NCBI GenBank assembly: GCA_963774075.1
Contig: CAVZDP010000009.1
Span: 124,001-188,000 of the forward strand
Reading direction: 5' to 3'
DNA length: 64,000 bases
From: JBBQNR01 sp963774075
GTDB lineage: Bacteria; Actinomycetota; Thermoleophilia; Solirubrobacterales; JBBDJG01
A model generated the notes under the pieces. It made no database searches, had not been told where the DNA came from, and worked only from the letters and a program-made list of their open reading frames with translations. Positions 17,644 through 27,000 of this stretch are shown here, in pieces (position 1 is the stretch's first letter; the number at the start of each line of letters is the position of its first letter). The position numbers and the translations under genes are program-made.

Positions 17644-19608
17644 CTACGGAGTCGTGCCGGCAGGCGGCTTGCGACCCGGGGCTTCCTTCTTACCTTCGCT
17701 CGACGCTCCGTCCGAGCTGGTCGCGCCGGCGGAGTCCGATGTCGTGGCGCCGCCCTTGTCGCCTCCGGGTTGGGTTGAGCTGGTGCCCGGCGACGTCGTG
17801 CCTTCGCCTGTATCGGAGAGCGCAGTGCCCTTCTCGCCGACAACCACCAGGTCTCCTGCTCCCAGCTTTCCGTCTATCGGGCGGACCTCGACCAGGCCCT
17901 GAGCCGCAAGACCGGGCTGGACGGTGACGTACCGGGCCCGGCCGCCGGACTGAACCTGGAGGCGCGACGAGCCGTCGGCTCCAACGGACAGTGCGGTGAT
18001 CGGGACCGTCAGCACGGCTTCCTGGGTGCTCTTGACGGCGATGGTGAGCTTCACCGAGGCGCCGACGAGTTGAGCCGGTGCGCTCGTGGGGGTGATCGCG
18101 AGGTACACGCGCGAGGGGTCGACCTTGTGCGTGCCCGGGCGGTCTGCGACCTGAGTGACCACGCCCGTGGTTCGAATGCCGAGGTCCGGCTCCTCGATCC
18201 TCACCTCGGCCCCCGACTTGACCAACTTCGCGTCGTTGACCGAGAGCGAGGAATCCACGGCCAGGCGCGAGTTGCTGACGGTCATGACGCGACCGGTCAC
18301 GCTCTCGCCCCGGCGCACGCGTACGGAGTCGACGCGCAGAGGCAGAGTGGAGAAGAAGAGCACTTCGTCGGCGGGTACCTGTATGCCCATCCTGCGAGCA
18401 AGGCGCGACACCTCCCTGGCGGTGCCACGGGCCTCCCTTCCGGCAGACTCGCTGACGAGCTTCTGAAGCGTTGTGTCGCCCGGGGTCTGGAGCACTTGGA
18501 GCCGCCGGTCGGCAAGGACGACCTGCCGGCGCGCCGTCGGCAGCGCCTTCTGAGCGCGGACCCTGTCTGCCTGGGCCTTCACGACCGCGTCCTGCCCGGC
18601 CGTGCGCGTGGCGGTCGCCGAGGCGTTGGCGGCCTTGACGTCGGCCTGCGCGACCGCGACGTCGTCGCCGGTCGCCCGCAATGCGGCCTGGAGGGCCACC
18701 CTCTCGGAAGCCGTCGTGTCCGGAGGAGCCTCCCTGATGGCTCGCTGAGCCTCGACCTGGGCGTCGAGCGCCTTGTTCAGCGCGGAGCGCTTGAGCGCGA
18801 CGTCGGCCGCGGCGAGGGCGTTGTCACGCTTCTCGTTCGCAATTGCGAGTGACACGGTGCGCGCCTGGCCGTCCAGTGCGTGCTCGGCCGTGTCCACCGT
18901 GTCCCGGGCGGTCTCGAGGTCGATGCGGGCCTGTGCGATGTCGCCCGGCGTCCCAGGGTTCCTGGTCTGGTGGATGGCGAGCCGGCTCTGAAGGTATGCG
19001 TCACGCGCCGCGGCCGCGGCGGACTTGGCCGCACGAAGCTGATCGAGCTGAGCGCTGGTCGAGCCGAACGGGGCCCACCCTTCGCTCTCGTACCACGTGG
19101 CGACCGCAGCCGCCGTCTCTCCCGTATAGCGGCCGTCGACGCGGCCCGGGGAGAAGCCCATCCGAGCCAGCGCGCTTTCGAGCTGCCGCACGTCAGGACC
19201 CCTGCTGCCCTGGGCGATGTCGCGGTGAGAGGGCTGCGCGCCGCGCAGAACGAACACGGGACGCCCGGAAACCGACATGGCGACGGTGCCCTCGCCGACC
19301 CTCGCTCCGCGGCGTGGACGTGTGGTGACGATGTTGACCCCGCTGCTGGCGCCCGCCTTGACGTCCGAAGTGGCCAGCACGACCGGCTGCGGAGAGCCGT
19401 AGCGCACGGTCCCCCTGACGATCACCTCGCTGGAAAGCACCCGCTTCTCAACCGGCACCGTGATGGCGGACGGGTCCGGGGCGGCGGTCTCAGCCGCCAC
19501 CTGGGCGGGGGATCGAACCTGTCCTCCGGCCACCCATGCCGCGGTGGCGAGGACGATCACGACGCCGAGGCCGACCAGGATCGCGCGCTTACGACGCCCA
19601 AAGCTCAT
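17644..19608 (-). CDS. HlyD/MacA-like membrane fusion protein with peptidoglycan-binding domain
   Basis: 654 residues from ATG 19608, preceded by AGGTGATC. There is an N-terminal membrane anchor (about 9-28), then a beta segment (VEKRVLSSEVIVRGTV). A PG_binding_1-like domain follows at about 135-180 (GSRGPDVRQLESALARMGF, then DGRYTGET). Next come a long Ala-rich coiled-coil hairpin (about 195-400), a beta-barrel/membrane-proximal region (VPITALSVGADG) and a low-complexity Ser/Gly/Lys tail of about 65 residues. The peptidoglycan-binding insertion suits a thick-walled cell. It is the first gene of the ABC export operon and divergent from the RND operon. Confidence 0.88.
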   Translation of the reverse strand: MSFGRRKRAILVGLGVVIVLATAAWVAGGQVRSPAQVAAETAAPDPSAITVPVEKRVLSSEVIVRGTVRYGSPQPVVLATSDVKAGASSGVNIVTTRPRRGARVGEGTVAMSVSGRPVFVLRGAQPSHRDIAQGSRGPDVRQLESALARMGFSPGRVDGRYTGETAAAVATWYESEGWAPFGSTSAQLDQLRAAKSAAAAARDAYLQSRLAIHQTRNPGTPGDIAQARIDLETARDTVDTAEHALDGQARTVSLAIANEKRDNALAAADVALKRSALNKALDAQVEAQRAIREAPPDTTASERVALQAALRATGDDVAVAQADVKAANASATATRTAGQDAVVKAQADRVRAQKALPTARRQVVLADRRLQVLQTPGDTTLQKLVSESAGREARGTAREVSRLARRMGIQVPADEVLFFSTLPLRVDSVRVRRGESVTGRVMTVSNSRLAVDSSLSVNDAKLVKSGAEVRIEEPDLGIRTTGVVTQVADRPGTHKVDPSRVYLAITPTSAPAQLVGASVKLTIAVKSTQEAVLTVPITALSVGADGSSRLQVQSGGRARYVTVQPGLAAQGLVEVRPIDGKLGAGDLVVVGEKGTALSDTGEGTTSPGTSSTQPGGDKGGATTSDSAGATSSDGASSEGKKEAPGRKPPAGTTP

Positions 19609-19730
19609 CCGCGATCACCTACAACCCGGTTGCCAACCAGCTTCGCCGTCCCTGCCGATCCATCGACCATTGAAAAAGAAAGCCTCCTGCGTACTTTGAT
19701 CCGTGCGCTAGCCATCTGGCAAGCGCGCTC

Positions 19731-19736
19731 AGTATA
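19731..19736 (-). promoter_or_regulatory. Possible -10 box for the ABC export operon
   Basis: On the minus strand this reads TATACT, five of six matches to the SigA -10 consensus, about 120 bp before the adaptor start. No good -35 hexamer is seen at 16-18 bp, so the call is weak. Confidence 0.3.
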
Positions 19737-19908
19737 GATCGGCTCTCGCCTCGCCGCCACCACAAAGTGTTCTTGCAGAACGGCGACCAGCGCCGGCCCG
19801 CGAAGCACAGAGCTCCGTTGCAAAAGAGTGGCGACATGTGGCCTCGCCCTCTATACAGAGAGCCACTCCCCGCTAGGCCCTCCAATTTCGATCGCCCGAA
19901 AAAAAGGG

Positions 19909-19938
19909 TTGACAAATCGAAACGGCCGCGGGTAGTCT
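19909..19938 (+). promoter_or_regulatory. SigA-type promoter of the RND operon (TTGACA-N18-TAGTCT)
   Basis: A perfect -35 TTGACA at 19909-19914 is followed after 18 bp by TAGTCT at 19933-19938, which keeps the key TA...T positions. Transcription would start near 19945, giving a leader of about 240 nt before the first RND gene. The AT-rich run just upstream (gaaaaaaagg) stands out from the GC-rich surroundings. Confidence 0.6.
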
Positions 19939-19943
19939 GGTCC

Positions 19944-19984
19944 AACTCTGAGAGAACTCTAAGAAAGCTTGAGAGAACTCTAAG
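19944..19984 (+). promoter_or_regulatory. Tandem operator-like repeat at the RND transcription start
   Basis: TGAGAGAACTCTAAG occurs twice, at 19949-19963 and 19970-19984. The offset is 21 bp, that is two helical turns. Each copy contains the near-palindrome AGAGAACTCT, and an extra AACTCT half-site sits at 19944-19949. The location at and just after the predicted start point is typical of a repressor site. No candidate regulator gene is adjacent except the two-component systems further upstream. Confidence 0.55.
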
Positions 19985-20119
19985 GGCGTTGGCAATGAGC
20001 TCATCGGGATGATGAGCCGGGCAAAGCACGGAGGTGCTGCCGGTAATGCAAGGGATTGTGTTCGTGGATTTCTATAACCCACTGCTGGGCAGCTTGCCCC
20101 GCCAACTTCGTACTCGGTT

Positions 20120-20150
20120 CGATGCCGCCACGCTTCGGTGCGCGGCATCG
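20120..20150 (+). promoter_or_regulatory. Strong hairpin in the RND leader, 22 nt before the ribosome site
   Basis: CGATGCCGC at 20120-20128 pairs with GCGGCATCG at 20142-20150. An inner CAC/GTG stem closes a GCTTCG loop, with C20141 bulged. It is not followed by a T run, so it is not a classical terminator. It might affect mRNA stability or access to the GGGGAGGT at 20173-20180. Confidence 0.4.
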
Positions 20151-20188
20151 AGCTCCAAGCAACTAACTGCGCGGGGAGGTCTCGGGCG

Positions 20189-23100
20189 ATGATACGGTCG
20201 ATCGTAGGGACGAGTCTGCGGTTCCGGCTTTTGATAGTCGGCATCGCACTGGGCGTGATGGCGATTGGCATTGTGCAGCTTCGCAATGCGCCGGCTGACG
20301 TGCTGCCAGAGTTCACGCCGCCCTACGTGGAGGTTCAGACCGAGGCGCTCGGTCTCTCCGCGGAAGAGGTGGAGCAGCTGATCACGGTCCCCCTCGAAGC
20401 GGACCTCCTAAACGGCGTTCAGGGCGTCGAGACGATCCGCTCGGACTCAGTTCCGGGCCTGTCGTCGATCGTGCTCGTGTTCAAGCCGGGGACCGACATC
20501 TACAAGGCGCGCCAGCTCGTCGCGGAGCCGCTGACGCAGGCTCACGCGCTGCCGAACGTCTCCAAGCCGCCGACGATGCTGCAGCCGCTGTCCTCGTCGA
20601 GCCGCCTGTTGATGGTCTCCCTCTCTTCCGAGAAGCTTTCTCCGATCCAGAAGTCTGTGATCGCTCGCTGGACGGTCCGACCCCGCCTGATGGGCGTGCC
20701 CGGTGTGGCCAACGTCTCCGTCTGGGGCATGCGCGACCAGCAGATCCAGGTGCAGGTCGACCCGGAGGAGCTGCGCGACAAGAACGTCAGGCTGAGCCAG
20801 GTCATCGCCACGGCCGGCAACGCGCAGGTCGCCTCGCCCGTCAGCTACCTGGAGGCATCGACCCCTGGAACCGGTGGGTTCATCGAGACCCCCCAGCAGA
20901 GGCTGCAGGTCCGCAACGTCGTTGACCAGATCGCCGATCCCAAGCAGCTCGGCAAGGTGCCGGTCGAGGGCACGGGCGGTACGAAGCGCCTGAGCGACGT
21001 CACCAACATCAAGATCGACCACCAGCCGCTGATCGGTGACGCGATCGTCAACGACGGCAAGGGCCTGATGCTCGTGATCGAGAAGTTCCCCGGTGCCAAC
21101 ACGGCCGAGGTAACGGACGGAGTCGAGGACGCGCTCACAAAGCTCCAGCCTGGTCTCGCGGGCATGCAGGCCGACACGTCGGTCTTCCGCCCGGCCACCT
21201 TCATCGAGGAGGCGATCGACAACCTCACGCTGATGCTGATCATCGCCGGCGTCCTGCTGGCCCTGATCCTCTCCGCCTTCCTGTTCCAGTGGCGCGCGGT
21301 GCTGATCAGCGCCGTGACCGTCCCGCTGTCGCTGATCGCGGCGGCGCTGGTTCTGGACGGGCTGGGCGAGACCTTCAACGCGATCTCGTTCGCCGGCCTT
21401 GCGGTCGCGCTCCTGATCGTGATCGACGAGGCGGTCGTAAGCGTCGAGAACGTCGCGCGACGCCTGCGCGAGCATCGCGAGGCGGCCAGCGACACCTCGA
21501 CCGCGGCGATCGTGCTCGAGTCTTCACGTGAGATGCGCAGCCCGCTTGCATACGCGAGCTTCATCGCGCTGCTGTCGATCGTGCCGATCGCGGTCATGGA
21601 GGGACGGCCCGGGGCATTCTTCGAGTCGTTTGCGCTCTCCTACGCGCTTGCAGTTGGTGCGGCGATGGTCGTGGCGCTCACCGTCACGCCCGCGCTCAGC
21701 CTGCTGCTCTTCTCTCGCGGCTCGCACGCAAGGCACGAGTCACCGCTTCTGCGGCGTCTCGCCCCGCGCTACGCGGGTGCACTTTCCAAGTTCATTCGCA
21801 GGCCCCGCACGGCGCTCATCGCCGCCGGCGCCTGCCTGGTCGTCGGACTCGCCGTGCTGCCGTTCCTCGGGACGTCGCTGATCCCGTCCTTCAAGGACAG
21901 GGACGTGCTCGTGCGCCTGGACGCCAAGCCCGGTACCTCCAACCCGCGTATGACGGAGATCACGACCCAGGTCAGCCGTGATCTACGGGCGCTGCCCGGG
22001 ATCGAGAACGTTGGCGCCCACGTCGGGCGTGCCGTGGCAGGCGACCAGATCGTCGACGTCAACTCGAGCGAGCTCTGGGTGAGCATCGATTCAGGTGCCG
22101 ACTACGACAAGACGCGCGCCTCCATCGAGGACGTCATCGACCGCACGCAGGGAGTGCGTTCCGACGTCGTCACCTACTCCGAGCAGAAGATCAAGGACGT
22201 TGGAGCGCTGAACGAGGGCGACAACCCCAACAGTGGCAGCGGCCTCGACGTGCTGACCGGAACCGACAGGCCCCTCACCGTGCGCGTGTACGGCCAGAAC
22301 CAGGACGTACTGCGGCGCGAGGCGGCCAAGGTGCGCCAGCTCGTGTCACAGGTCGACGGTGTCGTCGATCCTCGCGTCGCGCTGCCGGGGACCCACCCGA
22401 GCATCGAGATCGAGGTGGACCTCGACAAGGCCCGCCGTTACGAGATCAAGCCCGGCGACGTTCGTCGCGCGGAGGCTGCGCTGCTCCAGGGCATCCAGGT
22501 CGGCAGCGTGTTCCAGGAGCAGAAGGTGTTCGACGTGATCGTGCAGGGCGCACCCGAGACGCGGCGAAGCGTCGAGGACGTTCGCAACCTGCTGATCGAC
22601 AGGCCCGAGGGCGGACATGTGCGCCTCGGCCAGGTGGCCGAGGTCCGGGTGGCCCAGACGCCGAGTTCGATCGAGCGTGAAGCGGTTTCGCGTCGCCTCG
22701 ACGTCGAGGCCAACGTGAGCGGGCGCAGCCTCGACTCCGTTGCCAAGGACATCGAGGACCGGCTGGCGAACGTCAGCTTCCCGCTGGAGTATCACGCTCA
22801 GGTGCTGAAGCAGAGCACGAACGAGGAGATCAACACGACTCAGGTGCTCAGCTTTGGTATCGCGGTAGCGATCGCCATGTTCCTGCTGCTGCAGGCGGCC
22901 CTCCGGAGCTGGCGCCTGGCGGCGCTTGCCTTCCTGACGCTGCCTCTGGCGCTGGTGGGCGCAGTGCTGGCCGTGCTGATCGACGGCGGCGAGCTCTCGC
23001 TCGGCTCGGCTGCGGCCTTGCTGGCGCTGTTCGCACTCGCGGCGCGCAACGCCATCGTGCTGATCCGCCGCTACCAGGGACTCGAGCGAGAGGGCGAGAG

Positions 23101-23527
23101 CTTCGGTTCCGCGCTGATCGAGCGCGGGGCTCGCGAGCGGCTCGCGCCGACTCTGACGACCGCGGCGGCGACGGCGACGGCGATGGTGCCGTTCATGATC
23201 GCCGGCCAGGCGCCGGGGCTCGAGATCGTCAGCCCGATGGCGGTCGCCATCTTTGGCGGACTCGTCACGTCGACTGCGCTCGCAATATTCGTACTGCCCG
23301 CCCTGTATCTGCGCTTCGGCGGCCGCCAGCCAGAGCTGGCGCCCGACGAGGAGTTGATGCACCGCTGGGCGGGAGTCGAGCCGGTGCCGGCAGGCGCGGC
23401 GGCTGGTGCCGCCGTGGACCCGGCGTCGGTGGACGGAACGGACATCCAGCCGCAGCGCGCGGTTCTCACAGAGAGCCCGAGCGCTCAAGACGCGCCAGAA
23501 GGGGAGAGTGAGTCAGGTGCTCAGTAA
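20189..23527 (+). CDS. RND efflux permease, CusA/CzcA-like (first of two)
   Basis: 1112 residues from ATG 20189, with GGGGAGGT eight bases upstream; the frame is open to 20138 but the upstream starts lack a site. The RND layout is intact: TM1 (FRLLIVGIALGVMAIGI), porter domain starting PADVLPEFTPPYVEVQTEA, TM2-6 around 355-540, a second porter domain, and TM8-12 near the end. The TM4 proton-relay Asp is in LIVIDEAVVSVEN; the second position is Glu where its neighbour has Asp. TM10 has ALAARNAIVLIRR. The family exports metal ions or small compounds by proton antiport. The metal-binding methionines of CusA could not be confirmed, so the substrate is open. The C-terminal tail of about 60 residues is low complexity and overlaps the next gene. 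Confidence 0.9.
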   Translation: MIRSIVGTSLRFRLLIVGIALGVMAIGIVQLRNAPADVLPEFTPPYVEVQTEALGLSAEEVEQLITVPLEADLLNGVQGVETIRSDSVPGLSSIVLVFKPGTDIYKARQLVAEPLTQAHALPNVSKPPTMLQPLSSSSRLLMVSLSSEKLSPIQKSVIARWTVRPRLMGVPGVANVSVWGMRDQQIQVQVDPEELRDKNVRLSQVIATAGNAQVASPVSYLEASTPGTGGFIETPQQRLQVRNVVDQIADPKQLGKVPVEGTGGTKRLSDVTNIKIDHQPLIGDAIVNDGKGLMLVIEKFPGANTAEVTDGVEDALTKLQPGLAGMQADTSVFRPATFIEEAIDNLTLMLIIAGVLLALILSAFLFQWRAVLISAVTVPLSLIAAALVLDGLGETFNAISFAGLAVALLIVIDEAVVSVENVARRLREHREAASDTSTAAIVLESSREMRSPLAYASFIALLSIVPIAVMEGRPGAFFESFALSYALAVGAAMVVALTVTPALSLLLFSRGSHARHESPLLRRLAPRYAGALSKFIRRPRTALIAAGACLVVGLAVLPFLGTSLIPSFKDRDVLVRLDAKPGTSNPRMTEITTQVSRDLRALPGIENVGAHVGRAVAGDQIVDVNSSELWVSIDSGADYDKTRASIEDVIDRTQGVRSDVVTYSEQKIKDVGALNEGDNPNSGSGLDVLTGTDRPLTVRVYGQNQDVLRREAAKVRQLVSQVDGVVDPRVALPGTHPSIEIEVDLDKARRYEIKPGDVRRAEAALLQGIQVGSVFQEQKVFDVIVQGAPETRRSVEDVRNLLIDRPEGGHVRLGQVAEVRVAQTPSSIEREAVSRRLDVEANVSGRSLDSVAKDIEDRLANVSFPLEYHAQVLKQSTNEEINTTQVLSFGIAVAIAMFLLLQAALRSWRLAALAFLTLPLALVGAVLAVLIDGGELSLGSAAALLALFALAARNAIVLIRRYQGLEREGESFGSALIERGARERLAPTLTTAAATATAMVPFMIAGQAPGLEIVSPMAVAIFGGLVTSTALAIFVLPALYLRFGGRQPELAPDEELMHRWAGVEPVPAGAAAGAAVDPASVDGTDIQPQRAVLTESPSAQDAPEGESESGAQ

Positions 23528-23984
23528 CCGTTGGTCTAGGAGACGAGTACATCTGCTGGCCGCCGGCCTGGCGCTGGTGATCGCCGCTCTGCCGCTCTCC
23601 GGTTGCAAGGAGGTCGAGTCCGAGACGGCGGCTGGCTACGAGCCCTCGCACAGCGAGGAGATCAAGGGCAGCAAGGACGACCTGCATCGGATCACCTTCA
23701 CCGCGGAGGGTGCCAGGCGCACCGGCGTGAAGACGGAGCCGGTACGGGCGGAGAACGGGCGCACGGTGCTCCCATACGCCGCATTGATCTACGACGCCGA
23801 GGGCGGCACCTACGCCTACACGAGCCCGAAGACTCGGGAATACGTGCGGGCAAAGGTGAAGGTCGCAAATATTGACGGAAACAGGGTGTTCCTTTCCGAG
23901 GGACCGCCCGCTGGCACGGAAGTCGTGACGGTCGGAGCCGCGGAGGTTTACGGCACCGAACTCGACGTCGCGGGCAGCCACTGA
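23517..23984 (+). CDS. Miniature RND adaptor-like lipoprotein
   Basis: About 155 residues from GTG 23517, with GGGGAG ten bases upstream; GTG 23508 is the alternative. The start lies inside the 3' end of the first RND gene. The signal sequence ends in lipobox LPLSGC (Cys30). The mature part keeps only what looks like a beta-barrel/membrane-proximal portion of a CusB-type fusion protein (TGVKTEPV, then VLPYAALIYDAEGGTYAY, then GTEVVTVGAAEVYGTEL). The lipoyl domain and helical hairpin are absent. The position between two RND permeases strongly suggests it serves them. Such a reduced adaptor makes sense if no outer-membrane channel must be reached. Confidence 0.78.
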   Translation: MLSNRWSRRRVHLLAAGLALVIAALPLSGCKEVESETAAGYEPSHSEEIKGSKDDLHRITFTAEGARRTGVKTEPVRAENGRTVLPYAALIYDAEGGTYAYTSPKTREYVRAKVKVANIDGNRVFLSEGPPAGTEVVTVGAAEVYGTELDVAGSH

Positions 23985-24006
23985 TCGCAAGGGGAGGTCT
24001 CCTGTA

Positions 24007-27000
24007 ATGCGTTGGATCGTTTCGAGAAGTCTGCGGTTTCGGTGGTTGGTGCTGTTCGCCGCCACGGCGATGATGGTCTTCGGGGTCACCCAGATCCCGA
24101 ACACCAAGGTTGACGTCTTCCCCGAGTTTGCACCGCCGCAGGTGGAGATTCAGACGATCGCGCTCGGGAACTCCTCAGAAGAAGTCGAAGAGTTCATCAC
24201 GGTTCCGATGGAGGAGCAGCTCACCGGGGTGCCCGGTTTGGAAGAGCTGCGCTCCAAGTCGGTTTCCCAGCTCTCCGCTATCCGGATGATCTTCAAGAAG
24301 GGGACCGATGAGCTGCAGGCCCGCCAGCTCGTGCAGGAGCGGATGGCGCAGATCGCGCCGAACCTGCCGACGTGGGCGGCGCCGCCCTGGATGATGCCGC
24401 CGCTTTCGGCGACGAGCCGGATCATGAAGATCGGGCTCTCCTCGGACGAGTTGAACATCATGGAGATGTCGTCGATCTCCTACTGGAAGATCCGCCAGCG
24501 CCTGCTTCGGGTGGAGGGCGTGGCTGCGGTGGACATCTACGGCGAGCAGCTCCAGCAGCGCCACGTGCAGGTCGACCCGCGCAAGCTTGCTGAGAACGGC
24601 GTTTCGCTTAACCGCGTGATGGAGACCACCTCCAACGCGGTCGACGCGGGCGTGCTCCAGTACGCAGACAGCTTCCTGGTCGGCACGGGAGGGTTCGTAG
24701 AGAACGGCGGCCAGCGGCTGAACATCCGCAACGTGCAGCCGATCGCAGCTCCCGAGGACCTCGGCAAGGTGCCGGTCGTGAAGAGGGGCGATCGGGTTCT
24801 GCGCCTGTCGGACGTGGCCACCGTCAAGGAGGACCACCTGCCGCTATGGGGCGGAGGGCCGGTCAACGGCGGCGACGGGCTGCTGCTGATCGTCCAGAAG
24901 TTCCGGGGCGCCAACACGATGGAGGTGACGAAGGGCGTCGAGAAGGCGGTCGACGAGCTCGCCCCCGGGCTTCCCGGCGTCGAGATGGATACGACGATCT
25001 TCCGGCCGGCCACCTTCATCGAGCAGTCGATCGACAACCTCACCAAGGCGCTGCTGATCGGCGTGCTGCTGGTGATCTTGATCCTCGCGGCCTTCCTGTT
25101 CGAGTGGCGCACGGCATTCATCAGCCTGATCGCGATCCCGCTGTCGCTGATCGCGGCCATCCTGGTGCTCGACTTGCGCGACGTCACCATCAACGTGATG
25201 GTGCTGGCGGGGCTCGTGGTCGCGATAGGGGTGGTCGTGGACGACGCGATCATCGATGTGGAGAACATCGTGCGACGGCTGAGGCAGGCCCGCGCGTCCG
25301 GCGCCGCGGTGTCGACCTTCAAGGTGGTGCTCGACGCCTCGGTCGAGGTGAGAAGCGCGATCACCTATGCGACCTTGATCAACGTCGTCGCGATCGTGCC
25401 GGTCTTCTTCCTCGAGGGCCTGTCGGGATCCTTCTTCAAGCCGCTCGTGCTCTCCTACGGGCTCGCAGTCCTGGTATCGATGCTGGTCGCGCTGACCGTG
25501 ACCCCGGCACTGTGCCTGCTGCTGCTGTCAAGGGGCCGCATGCGCCACGCCGAGTCCCCGCTCCTGCGGGTGCTCAAGCGCGGCTACGGAGCGGTCCTGT
25601 CGCGTGTCATCCGCCGGCCCAGCCCGGCCATCGTGGTGGCAGGGTTCTGCCTGCTTGCGGGCTTCTTCATCTACCCCACGCTCGGTAACCAGCTGCTTCC
25701 GAACTTCAAGGAGCGCGATTTCCTGATGCATTGGCTGACCGAGCCCTCGACGGGCATCGAGGAGGAGAAGCGCATCTCGCTGCGAGCCTGCCGCGACCTG
25801 CAAGAGATCCCCGGGGTCCAGAACTGCGGATCCCACATCGGCCAGGCGCTGGCATCTGATGAGATCTACGGCGTGTACTTCGGCGAGAATTGGATCAGCA
25901 TCAGCCCCGACGTCGACTACGACGACACCCTGGCCGCCGTCCACAGAACGGTGGAGGGCTATCCGGGCATCTTCCGGGACGTTCAGACGTACCTGAGGGA
26001 GAGGATCAAGGAGGTCCTGACTGGGACCAGCAACTCGGTCGTGGTGCGGATCTTCGGCCCCGAGCTGCCGGTGCTGCGCGAGAAGGCGGACGAGATCACC
26101 GAGAGGCTTGCAGACATCGATGGCGTCATCGACGCGTCTCCGGACTTCGCGGCGGACCTGCCCCACATCGAGGTCGAAGCGGACCTGGCGGCAGCGCGGA
26201 AGTATGGCCTCAAGCCGGGCGACATCCGGCGCAAGACCTCCACGCTGCTGGCGAGCGAAGAGGTGAGCGACATCTTCCACGAGGGCAAGGCCTACGACGT
26301 GCATGTGTGGAGCATCCCCTCGGCGCGCAACAGCCTCAGCGACGTTCAGCGTCTGGCGATCGACACGCCCGATGGCGGGCGAGTGCGCCTGGAGCAGGTG
26401 GCCGACATACGTGTCGCCCCGACTCCGAACCACATCCAGCGCGTGCAGCAGTCGCGCCGGATCGACGTGGGCGCGAACGTGGAGGGCCGCGACCTCGGCT
26501 CCGTCGTGGACGATGTCGAAGACCGCTTGGACGGGGTCAAGTTCCCAACCGGGTACCACGCGGAGGTGCTCGGGGAGTCCACGGAGCTGAACGCCGCTCA
26601 GGACCGGCTGTTCCTGTTCGGCATCGGCGCCGCGATCGCGATCTTCCTCCTGCTCCAGGCCGCGTTCGGCAGCCTGCGCCTTGCGGCGATGACGTTCCTG
26701 CTGTTGCCGATGGCTCTCGTGGGCGGCGTGCTGGCGGTCTGGCTAGGGGACGGCATCCTCTCGCTGGGATCGCTGGTCGGGTTCCTGACCGTGTTCGGAA
26801 TCGCAGCCCGCAACGGGATCCTGATGATCAGTCACTTCCAGCACCTCGAGCGGGAGGAGGGCATGCAGTTTGGCCCGGCGCTCGTGTTGCGGGGGGCAAA
26901 GGAGCGGCTCGCGCCGATCCTGATGACCGCCTGCGCAACCGGGCTGGCGCTGGTCCCGCTTGCCGTCGCCGGGAGCATCCCGGGACACGAGATCGAGCAC

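Larger units (their letters stand above)
19609..20188. other. 580-bp divergent intergenic region between the ABC export and RND operons
   Basis: No convincing gene. It holds a -10-like box for the minus-strand operon, a strong plus-strand promoter with a tandem operator-like repeat, and about 240 nt of RND leader. The leader has several hairpins and a possible 22-residue open frame (20009-20077, MMSRAKHGG...). These parts are listed separately where supported. I saw no match to a riboswitch class I know. Confidence 0.7.

Noticed and set aside
19985..20188. Known riboswitch upstream of the RND genes
   Set aside because: I compared it mentally with cobalamin, c-di-GMP, NiCo and Mn classes and could not match the conserved cores; only generic hairpins are supported.
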